Of a stretch of DNA of 9,404 bases, positions 1 through 6,937 are shown piece after piece. This DNA comes from Methanobacteriota archaeon (GTDB lineage: Archaea > Thermoplasmatota > DTKX01 > GCA-020343715). Below the pieces are notes generated by a model. It did not search any database and was not told the origin of the DNA. It saw nothing but the letters and a program-made list of their open reading frames with translations. The position numbers were made by a program, and so were the translations under genes. The stretch lies in NCBI GenBank assembly GCA_030597775.1, contig JAUVRF010000042.1, positions 1 through 9,404 of the forward strand, written 5' to 3'. The number at the start of each line of letters is the position of its first letter. The first letter of the stretch is position 1.

Positions 1-222
1 AACTACAACATCACCTTCGATGACCTCGTCATTCCGGACTCCGATCACGACCCGGGGAACCTCTACTCGTTCTATGAATTCGGGAAACCCGTACCCGCGG
101 GCACGGAGACCCTGGTGGTCCTTGTCCAGTACTCCCTGGTGTTCGAGGAACCGGTGCACGGCGGGGACTATAACGTATCGAAAAGGCACGCCTGCATCAT
201 GACGGTGGTGGTCTGGCGATGA
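1..222 (+). CDS. C-terminal fragment of a probable secreted or surface protein
   Basis: The reading frame is open from the first base and ends at TGA 220-222, giving the last 73 residues of a protein whose start lies outside the window. The fragment has alternating hydrophobic and polar residues that suggest beta strands (for example TETLVVLVQYSLVFEE at 35-50 and a final IMTVVVWR) and no membrane segment. It carries two N-glycosylation sequons, NIT at residue 3 and NVS at residue 58. The stop overlaps the start of the next gene in ATGA, so the two are probably co-translated and work together. I do not recognise the family. A pilin-like or other cell-surface protein is an inference from the partner gene and the composition only. 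Confidence 0.7.
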   Translation, partial: NYNITFDDLVIPDSDHDPGNLYSFYEFGKPVPAGTETLVVLVQYSLVFEEPVHGGDYNVSKRHACIMTVVVWR

Positions 223-836
223 GGAGATATATCGCATTCGGGAACACCAGGTGGGGCTTGGTGGCCATTTACGATGGCCTCCGCTTCCGCATGGTGGTCA
301 TCCTGATCTCAGTGGGCGTGTTCCTCTACACCGCCACCATCACCGGCAGGAACGGCGAGTTCTCCGACGACCACTACCAGCACCTCGCCGACACCGGATG
401 CATCATGGTCGAGGCCCTGTCGTTGAACGAGAGCTATCCCATGCCGATGATCGAGTGGTCCAACTCCACGGACAATGAGACCCGACCCCTTGACAAATGG
501 GTGGCGCCCTCCGAGGCCGACACGGTCCGATGGCTATTGGAATCCTTCGTCGAGCTCACGTGGAAAAACGAGGCCGAGAACGGAACGTACGACACGGGTA
601 CGATCATGCCGATCGTGAATGCGATCTTCGCTGAGAACCGTCTCGATGGCACTGACCACGCATGGTTGTTCCTCTACCTTGGTGAGGTCGAGCTCTTCGG
701 TTCCAACGCCGTCGGCTCGGTCGAGGACCTTCCCGAGGACCGGTGGGCAAGCTCCTCCGACTTTACCCTCGTTGTCGATGCAGCCAAAGGGATCTCGTAC
801 GAAGCGGAGCTTCGCTACTTCATCTGGCTTCAGTGA
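219..836 (+). CDS. Uncharacterised single-pass membrane/surface protein, possibly pilin-like
   Basis: A 205-residue protein of unrecognised family. The ATG at 219 overlaps the upstream stop by four bases (ATGA) and a GGTGG-type motif lies just before it, so translation is probably coupled. A short N-terminal segment with several Arg residues (to about residue 24) precedes one hydrophobic helix at about 25-42 (MVVILISVGVFLYTATIT); the rest is acidic and soluble, so the likely topology is N-in with an outside domain. Four sequons (N70-E-S, N82-S-T, N86-E-T, N121-G-T) fit an N-glycosylated exterior. The N-terminal hydrophobic helix followed by a beta-rich domain resembles archaeal pilin-like proteins, but I see no clear class III signal peptide cleavage motif. 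It converges on the next gene with only 15 bp between the stops. Confidence 0.83.
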   Translation: MRRYIAFGNTRWGLVAIYDGLRFRMVVILISVGVFLYTATITGRNGEFSDDHYQHLADTGCIMVEALSLNESYPMPMIEWSNSTDNETRPLDKWVAPSEADTVRWLLESFVELTWKNEAENGTYDTGTIMPIVNAIFAENRLDGTDHAWLFLYLGEVELFGSNAVGSVEDLPEDRWASSSDFTLVVDAAKGISYEAELRYFIWLQ

Positions 837-851
837 TGGACCAGCGTAGGG

Positions 852-2030
852 CTACAATGCCCTGGGCTTCTTCTCGTCGTAGACCTCTCTGCTAGGGTCA
901 TCGTCCTCCACGATGGGCCGTGGTTTCTTGGGAGGCGGTGCTCCCTTCTTGGGCGATGAATCGCGGAACTCCATGTCAGCCCCGCCCTCGAGAGTGAACT
1001 GGGTCACGGGCTCCTCCGCCTGGGGGTACATCATGCGAACGGGAGAGGCCTCGGGATCCTCCGAGGGCTCCTGCGAGGGCGGAGGCGGGGGGATCGGTGC
1101 CTGTTGTACGGGTTGCTCCACCCTCTCGAAGTTCTTGGCCGGTTGAGGTACCGGCTCCGGTTCGGGTGCGGGAGCTGGCTGATAGTAGGCCACGGCCGCG
1201 ACGGCAGCCGCCGGCGCTGGTGGTTCCGGGGTCGGGGTTGGCTCCTCCTGGGCGGGCCGGGGGTCCCTCTTCTCCTCGAGCATCTCCACCATCCGCTCGT
1301 CGTACTGGTCGCGTTCCAGGACGATCTCGATGAGCATCTGCTTGACCTGTGTCGGCTTCCGGATGCCGTAAAGGGCCTCCTTGGGCCCGTCGAAGTCCCG
1401 GTCAGCGTCGGCCTTACCGTCCTCGGTTCCGGTGTACGCCCGGATGGTGCCGAGACCGAAGATGCGGAACACGAAGGACCGGATGACCTTGAAGTCCTCG
1501 ATCTTCTCGAAACGAAGGGTGTTCTCCTCCATCGAGAACATCTTGTACCGAAGGACGATGCGCTGGTTGGTGATGAAGTACGAGAAGGCACGCCGGTAGA
1601 TCGCGGCCATGAGCATGGCGACCAGGCCCATTGATAGGCCGAAGATGACCGTGAGGGTAGGTATGAATTCGGGGTCGTCCCAGTACCATATGTAGAGGAG
1701 GGATAGGGCGATAAGCGAGATGATCGCGGCCCAGAACATGCCGCGGAGCGCCCCGCCGTAGCCGGCCATGGCGCACCATCCGACGAGGCACGCACCGCCG
1801 ATGAAGACGAGGGCAGGCATGAGACTATTGATGGTGGAGTCGCCGCAGGTGAAGGACAGCCAGTCCTCGTAGTGCATCCAGTAGACCGCGACGCTCCAAA
1901 GTATCAGCAGGAGGCCGACGACGAAGTACCTGAAGAACGCAAGGTAGTGTGGCCTCAAGGTCATGTAGAGGTGTTCCCTCGCCCCAAGCTGAAGGGCTCC
2001 CTTGTTCTCAATAGGCTGAGCGGCCGGCAT
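852..2030 (-). CDS. Four-TM membrane protein with bacterial-PH-like (YdbS/DUF304-type) domain and proline-rich tail
   Basis: A 392-residue protein. The ATG at 2030 is chosen because GGAG precedes it (CCGGAGATGGACC-ATG) and the longer frame upstream would overlap the neighbouring gene's coding region. Hydrophobic segments lie at about residues 30-51, 70-90, 97-116 and 122-145. Residues about 146-240 look like a bPH_2 domain: YFITNQRIVLR at 151-161, an acidic/basic strand region with EKIEDFKVIRS at 175-185, RIFGLGTIRAYTG at 189-201, and a closing helix with IRKPTQVKQMLIEIV at 223-237. The last 140 residues are disordered in appearance: rich in Pro, Glu and Ala, with PPPPP at 314-318, and ending in a charged Lys/Asp stretch. 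The gene starts 34 bp after the 104-aa gene and is probably co-transcribed with it. YdbS-type proteins are membrane proteins of poorly known role; the tail is an unusual addition and may bind partners. Confidence 0.82.
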   Translation of the reverse strand: MPAAQPIENKGALQLGAREHLYMTLRPHYLAFFRYFVVGLLLILWSVAVYWMHYEDWLSFTCGDSTINSLMPALVFIGGACLVGWCAMAGYGGALRGMFWAAIISLIALSLLYIWYWDDPEFIPTLTVIFGLSMGLVAMLMAAIYRRAFSYFITNQRIVLRYKMFSMEENTLRFEKIEDFKVIRSFVFRIFGLGTIRAYTGTEDGKADADRDFDGPKEALYGIRKPTQVKQMLIEIVLERDQYDERMVEMLEEKRDPRPAQEEPTPTPEPPAPAAAVAAVAYYQPAPAPEPEPVPQPAKNFERVEQPVQQAPIPPPPPSQEPSEDPEASPVRMMYPQAEEPVTQFTLEGGADMEFRDSSPKKGAPPPKKPRPIVEDDDPSREVYDEKKPRAL

Positions 2031-2064
2031 GGTCCATCTCCGGAGTGCCTTCGTACTTCGACAT

Positions 2065-2379
2065 TCAGATCTTGGGATGGAAGTGGTTCGAACACGGCAC
2101 CGAGCAGAACTGGTACTCCTTGCCCATGATGACCCGGGTGTACTCGCCACCAGGCTTCATCAGCTTGCCGCAGGTGTCGCAAGTGAAGTCCATCCTGCCG
2201 ACGGCATGCACCCCCGCTTTGGCTGTCTTGTGCCCAGCGGCCTTGGCGCCCTCCTTTGTCTTGTGGCCAGCCGATTTGGCGCCATCTACCACCTTGTGGC
2301 CCGCCGCACCAGCCTTCTCCTCGACGGTGTGCCCTGCCTTCTTGATCTTCTGTCCGGTCTTCTTCAGTATTTCGGCCAT
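2065..2379 (-). CDS. Small protein with 11-residue AGH repeats and a C-terminal TRASH/YHS-like Cys4 zinc finger
   Basis: A complete 104-residue protein. ATG at 2379 follows a strong Shine-Dalgarno AGGTGG (2384-2389). Residues 4-62 form a Lys/Ala/Gly-rich helix with exact 11-residue spacing: AGH occurs at 15-17, 26-28, 37-39 and 48-50, and AVG at 59-61; one unit reads SAGHKTKEGAK, close in style to synuclein KTKEGV and group 3 LEA repeats. Residues 67-96 contain C67-x2-C70 and C92-x3-C96, the latter within EYQFCSVPCSNHF (88-100), which matches the pattern of TRASH/YHS metal-binding fingers. Such domains bind metal ions in archaeal regulators and transport-related proteins. No DNA-binding HTH is seen. 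The four aligned His residues (17, 28, 39, 50) add possible metal ligands. A likely operon partner is the PH-like membrane protein downstream. A role in metal handling or as a membrane/stress protein is inference. Confidence 0.85.
   Translation of the reverse strand: MAEILKKTGQKIKKAGHTVEEKAGAAGHKVVDGAKSAGHKTKEGAKAAGHKTAKAGVHAVGRMDFTCDTCGKLMKPGGEYTRVIMGKEYQFCSVPCSNHFHPKI
2194..2370 (-). repeat. Coding 33-bp (11-residue) repeats in the 104-aa gene
   Basis: These bases encode residues 4-62 of the 104-aa protein. The unit AGH[KT] recurs at exactly 11-residue steps four times, with a degenerate fifth (AVG). The period of 11 is the one used by LEA group 3, apolipoprotein A and synuclein helices, which fold as amphipathic 11/3 helices on membranes or on drying. 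The DNA copies have diverged, so selection appears to act on the protein pattern. Confidence 0.8.
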
Positions 2380-2383
2380 CGGT

Positions 2384-2422
2384 CCACCTATGGAATGAAA
2401 GGGTCTGGTGATGCTATAAGCC
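2384..2422 (-). promoter_or_regulatory. TATA-box promoter and Shine-Dalgarno for the 104-aa gene
   Basis: On the minus strand the sequence GAAAGGCTTATAGC places a good archaeal TATA box (GGCTTATAG, 2414-2422) behind purines that could serve as a BRE. A start site about 25 bp on would fall near 2392, leaving a leader of roughly a dozen bases that contains AGGTGG (2384-2389). The geometry is coherent, suggesting the 104-aa gene and the PH-like gene are expressed separately from the 416-aa gene upstream. Confidence 0.55.
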
Positions 2423-2472
2423 TTTCTACAGCCCGCCAGGTGGTCCTGATGGGTGCGGGGATGGCCATCTGC

Positions 2473-3723
2473 TCACTCGGACTTCTTGCCCTTGCTGGCC
2501 GTCTTTTTAACACTGTCTGCGGCCTTACCGCCGACCTCCTTGGTCGCCTTGAGGGTCTTTCCCCCGACCTCCTTGGTCTTGTCGAGGAACTTGCTACCCA
2601 GGCCCTTGCCCTTATCGGCGGACGTGCTGGCAGCCTTGCTTCCAACGGCCTTGCTCTTGGCGGCGGCCTTACCGCCCACGTCCTTCCCCGCAACCAAGGC
2701 CTTACCGCCCACGTCCTTCCCCACATTGTAGGCCTTCCCGCCTACTTTCTTGCCGACCTGGGCTGCCTTCGATCCGGCGGACTTGAGCAATCCCATGGAG
2801 TCCTTCAGGACAGATTTCTCGCCCTTTTCACCAGAAGCATCCCCGGAGTGGAGCGACACCATAGGTGGATCGTCCACTTCCGGGGTCCTCTCGATCTCCT
2901 CTCCGTCCTCGTCCTCGGCAACGGTCTCGACCTCGTCCTCCGTGGTCTCCGTCGCCCGATGGCCCTCGAGTCCGCCGTTGACAAGGTCAGCGTCCTCTGG
3001 TACGTATCCGTCCCGGGTGGGAGGGATGGAGTCCAGATCCTGCTCGTATTCCGATATCTCTGGGCTCTCGTCCTCAACAGGCGGTGCCTGCTGTTGGATA
3101 TCCGGCTGGGTGACCGGCCCGGGCGCTACGGGCACGGCCTGTCCCTGTCCTTCAGGGGTCTGAGGTTGGACGAAGTACATCGGCTGGCCGAACTGGGCCG
3201 GCAGTGCCTGGATAGGAGCCATCGGTCCGGTGGGCATGAGGATGTAGATGGGTTGAGCTGGCGGGGCCGCCTGGGCCTGAGGCGGCTGGCCTGGTCCGTG
3301 CATCATCAGTATTGCCGTCTGGGCCGCCGATGAGGCTGCCGCCTGGACGATCGCCGCCTGCGCCATCGCAGCTTGGGTCGCGGAGGCTGCTGCCACCAGG
3401 GTCGGATCCTCCAGGGACAGTACTCCAGAGGGGGAGGCTCGGGGTTCCTCCTTCGCCTCATCTTCGGGATCGGGTTCCTCCGTCAATGCCGCGGCCAACT
3501 TGATCAAGGCAGCCTCGGCCTCGGGAGACAGTAAGGGTTGCTCCACACTCGTTTTCGGGGCAGCCGGTGTTGTCTCTTTACCAGAAGTGGTCGCAGCCGC
3601 AGCAGTCGCTCCAGCCGCCGCTTCCGCCGCTGGCGGCTTGGCCGCGCTAGCAGCTGCTGCGGTCGTCTTGACGGCTGCCTTCGCGGCCTTCTTCTTTTTC
3701 TTCTTTGCGAACCAAGCGCTCAT
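2473..3723 (-). CDS. Low-complexity protein with charge blocks and C-terminal 11-residue Lys/Gly (LEA/synuclein-like) repeats
   Basis: A complete 416-residue protein of unrecognised family. In order it has: an N-terminus MSAWFA followed by six Lys (7-12); an Ala/Thr-rich region (13-60); the motif LSPEAEAALIKL (65-76); an Ala-rich helix with IVQAAASSAAQTAIL (125-139); a Pro/Gln/Met-rich linker (142-215); an acidic block (216-288); and nine 11-residue units of pattern xxKxxGxKxxx from 312 to about 410, including VGKDVGGKALV and KTKEVGGKTLK. There is no signal peptide or clear membrane segment. The first 140 residues match the neighbouring 209-aa protein in order and spacing, and the repeats match the 97-aa protein. 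It begins at ATG 3723 after a 5' region with two small hairpins. Membrane coating, desiccation protection or nucleic-acid binding are all possible. The coding bias and shared motifs indicate a real gene despite the low complexity. Confidence 0.82.
   Translation of the reverse strand: MSAWFAKKKKKKAAKAAVKTTAAAASAAKPPAAEAAAGATAAAATTSGKETTPAAPKTSVEQPLLSPEAEAALIKLAAALTEEPDPEDEAKEEPRASPSGVLSLEDPTLVAAASATQAAMAQAAIVQAAASSAAQTAILMMHGPGQPPQAQAAPPAQPIYILMPTGPMAPIQALPAQFGQPMYFVQPQTPEGQGQAVPVAPGPVTQPDIQQQAPPVEDESPEISEYEQDLDSIPPTRDGYVPEDADLVNGGLEGHRATETTEDEVETVAEDEDGEEIERTPEVDDPPMVSLHSGDASGEKGEKSVLKDSMGLLKSAGSKAAQVGKKVGGKAYNVGKDVGGKALVAGKDVGGKAAAKSKAVGSKAASTSADKGKGLGSKFLDKTKEVGGKTLKATKEVGGKAADSVKKTASKGKKSE
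2494..2790 (-). repeat. Nine 33-bp (11-residue) coding repeats in the 416-aa gene
   Basis: Residues 312-410 read as nine units aligned on K-x-x-G-x-K, with one four-residue insertion (TSAD, 367-370). Two neighbouring units are nearly identical in DNA: the same 25 bases occur at 2665-2689 and 2698-2722, exactly 33 bp apart, suggesting recent duplication of a unit. The other units have diverged in DNA but keep the protein pattern. Confidence 0.82.
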
Positions 3724-3822
3724 GGTCTAACCACTCTCCCAGATCCCGAGACGGGATATCCCCGATGCCATCGGACATGATTACGGGTCATCTCCTATCG
3801 CATTGGGGGCATGTAATATGAA
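3724..3822 (-). promoter_or_regulatory. Putative promoter and structured 5' leader of the 416-aa gene
   Basis: On the minus strand a TATA-like CATATTA lies at 3814-3820, behind TTT. A start about 27 bp on (near 3790) would give a leader of about 67 bases. The leader holds two small perfect hairpins, CCGAT-loop-ATCGG (3762-3774) and ATCCCG-loop-CGGGAT (3743-3757), which overlap the 10-bp palindrome GGGATATCCC (3753-3762). A GTGG motif (3730-3734) precedes ATG 3723. The TATA element is weak; the inverted repeats are exact. The rest of the 211-bp gap holds the terminator candidate of the 209-aa gene and no further gene. Confidence 0.4.
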
Positions 3823-3892
3823 ATGACGCCTAATTGAGCTTTTCCCCACTCATGTCAAGGGGTTGGACGATGAGAACAATGAATGATATCTG

Positions 3893-3934
3893 AAAATAAG
3901 TTGGAGGATCAGGGTCGACCCCCGTGACCGATCC
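3893..3934 (-). terminator. Candidate hairpin plus T-tract terminator of the 209-aa gene
   Basis: Immediately after the TAA stop (3935-3937), the minus strand can form a stem of GGATCGGTC (3934-3926) with GACC-GATCC (3916-3906), with a two-base bulge, and 6 bases later reads TTATTTT (3899-3893). Archaeal termination depends mainly on the T-rich tract; the hairpin may be accessory or act in mRNA stability. A competing palindrome GGGTCGACCC (3912-3921) lies inside. Confidence 0.42.
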
Positions 3935-4564
3935 TTATGGTCCAGTCCCCTCGGAGGTAGGGTCGGCGGTCATCCCTTCATCGGACATCTCTGTCAGGAA
4001 CAGGGCCGTCTGGGCGGAGGTCATCGCTGCCGACCGAACTATTTCCGACTTGCTCAGGAAGTAATATTCTTGGGGTTCTGCAACAACCGAGGTTGCCCTT
4101 CCACCGTTGTTGGCCCTGATCCGTTCGACCAGATGATCGATGTCGACCGATGGGTCTTCCAGGATCCTCGTCAACTTGGCAAGGGCCTCCTCTGCCTCGG
4201 GGGAAAGGGCCACGCTCGCGTGAACACGAGGAGCGGATGATGGTGAAGGTCCGACCGGGGGTTTCCCCGCAGGTGGATGGGTCGAGGTTGTGGATGCCAT
4301 TGTGGCCGTGGCCGCCACAGCTGTCGTGGCCGCGACCGCACTACTTTCAGCGGCGGCAGCGTCCACCGCGGTCGGTACGTCCTTGGCCTTCTCCTTCTTC
4401 TCCTGCTTTGCCCTCTTCTTCTCGGCCTTCTTGAGCTTCTTCTCCTTCCTCCGCTCCGCCCGCAGCTCCCTCTTTGCCCTCTTCTTCTTTCTCTTGTGCC
4501 TCTTGCGTACCCTCTTCGCTATCTTCCTCGCCGCCCTTGTCTTTCGTCTCCAGAAAGCGCACAT
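3935..4564 (-). CDS. Lys/Arg- and Ala-rich protein, relative of the N-terminal part of the 416-aa protein
   Basis: A complete 209-residue protein of unrecognised family. ATG 4564 is preferred over the in-frame GTG six bases upstream because it gives MCAFWRRK, matching MSAWFAKK of the neighbour, and leaves GGTGTGACC as ribosome-binding sequence. Residues 6-62 are extremely basic, with an Arg/Lys/Glu-rich stretch at 28-62 that could be one long charged helix. An Ala/Thr/Val-rich region follows (64-95), then a Pro-rich linker, LSPEAEEALAKL (120-131), and IVRSAAMTSAQTALF (175-189). The last two motifs match the 416-aa protein at nearly the same spacing (55 against 60 residues), so the two are probably paralogous. 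The 11-residue repeats are absent here. The basic N-terminus suggests binding to nucleic acid or to acidic lipid or protein surfaces, but no known domain is visible. Confidence 0.78.
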   Translation of the reverse strand: MCAFWRRKTRAARKIAKRVRKRHKRKKKRAKRELRAERRKEKKLKKAEKKRAKQEKKEKAKDVPTAVDAAAAESSAVAATTAVAATATMASTTSTHPPAGKPPVGPSPSSAPRVHASVALSPEAEEALAKLTRILEDPSVDIDHLVERIRANNGGRATSVVAEPQEYYFLSKSEIVRSAAMTSAQTALFLTEMSDEGMTADPTSEGTGP

Positions 4565-4646
4565 GGTCACACCATTCGAGGGTCTGCGGTCATACTACCA
4601 GGATGAAGGGGCGTCACATTGGACGTATCGGATAGAAGTATTTTCG
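4565..4646 (-). promoter_or_regulatory. Weak candidate promoter of the 209-aa gene
   Basis: On the minus strand GAAAATACTT (4645-4636) is the most AT-rich element upstream of the gene and could be a TATA box with a start near 4614, giving a leader of about 50 bases. GGTGTGA directly before the ATG resembles the anti-SD complement GGTGA. The remaining gap up to 4763 holds no further gene that I can support. Confidence 0.28.
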
Positions 4647-4763
4647 TACGCTCCATGATTGGGGTGACGGAAGGGACCGATGGTATGTTGGCCACGCCCA
4701 GTGATAACAATGTGATTGGGCAAGGAGGAGCGCCATGTCGCACCGCCAGGTGAGATGGAGGTC

Positions 4764-5057
4764 TCAGATCTTCTTGAGGTCCTTCTTGAGCGCGACGGAG
4801 CCCTTGTCAGCGAGGTCCTCGACGGTGTCGGCAACCGAGCTGCCGGCGTCGCTTATCTTGTCCAGGGTTCCACCGGCCACGTCCTCGACCTTGGTGAAGA
4901 ACTTGTCCGAGATCCCCTTTCCCTTCTCTATGATGCCCTCGGTGCCGGTCTTCTCAGCTAGCTTTCCACCGACCTCTTTGGTCTTCTCAACGGCATCGTC
5001 CGTTGCTTTCTCCGCCTTCTTGCCGACATCCCTGAGGTCATCATCTAGTTCTCCCAA
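4764..5057 (-). CDS. Small amphipathic 11-residue-repeat (LEA/apolipoprotein-like) protein
   Basis: A 97-residue protein with the TTG at 5057 as start. The sequence before it, AGGATGTGAT, matches nine of ten bases of the ideal archaeal Shine-Dalgarno AGGAGGTGAT at correct spacing, and a TATA-like element lies about 50 bp upstream. The alternative is the in-frame ATG at 5132, which overlaps the glmS stop as ATGA and would add 25 residues; its ribosome-binding sequence is poor. The protein is Lys/Asp/Glu/Gly-rich without membrane segments or Cys. It contains KTKEVGGK (25-32), also found in the 416-aa protein, and shows 11-residue spacing of hydrophobic residues at V57, I68, V79 and L90. Such patterns mark group 3 LEA and apolipoprotein helices that are disordered in water and helical on membranes. 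A stress or membrane-binding role is inference. Confidence 0.8.
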   Translation of the reverse strand: MGELDDDLRDVGKKAEKATDDAVEKTKEVGGKLAEKTGTEGIIEKGKGISDKFFTKVEDVAGGTLDKISDAGSSVADTVEDLADKGSVALKKDLKKI

Positions 5058-5112
5058 CGTATCACATCCTCTTGAGGGATTGTACCAATCGTCCTTACCC
5101 GATATAATATTA
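5058..5112 (-). promoter_or_regulatory. TATA-like promoter and strong Shine-Dalgarno for the 97-aa gene
   Basis: The 70 bases between the glmS stop and TTG 5057 are notably AT-rich at one point: minus-strand TAATATTATATC (5112-5101) is a good TATA candidate. A start site about 26 bp on would be near 5080, giving a leader of about 23 bases with AGGATGTGAT at 5070-5061. This would let the small repeat protein be made independently of, and more strongly than, the glm operon. Confidence 0.5.
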
Positions 5113-5128
5113 TCCGAAGAATCAAGGC

Positions 5129-6922
<1,794 letters not shown>

Positions 6923-6937
6923 CGAACTCCGCCCTCC

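Noticed and set aside
2031..2150. N-terminal extension of the PH-like protein
   Set aside because: The added 40 residues are Ser/Arg/Thr-rich, overlap the zinc-finger coding end of the 104-aa gene, and a good Shine-Dalgarno supports ATG 2030.
2494..2790. 33-bp regular repeats considered as a CRISPR array
   Set aside because: The period is continuous with no spacers, and the repeats encode in-frame 11-residue units.
2029..3333. 434-codon plus-strand open frame across the 104-aa and 416-aa genes
   Set aside because: It crosses two minus-strand genes and their promoter, has no convincing start context, and the minus-strand proteins have shared repeats and motifs that this frame lacks.
3687..3707. 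T-rich plus-strand run as a terminator
   Set aside because: It is the complement of the six-Lys coding run at the start of the 416-aa gene and no plus-strand gene ends there.
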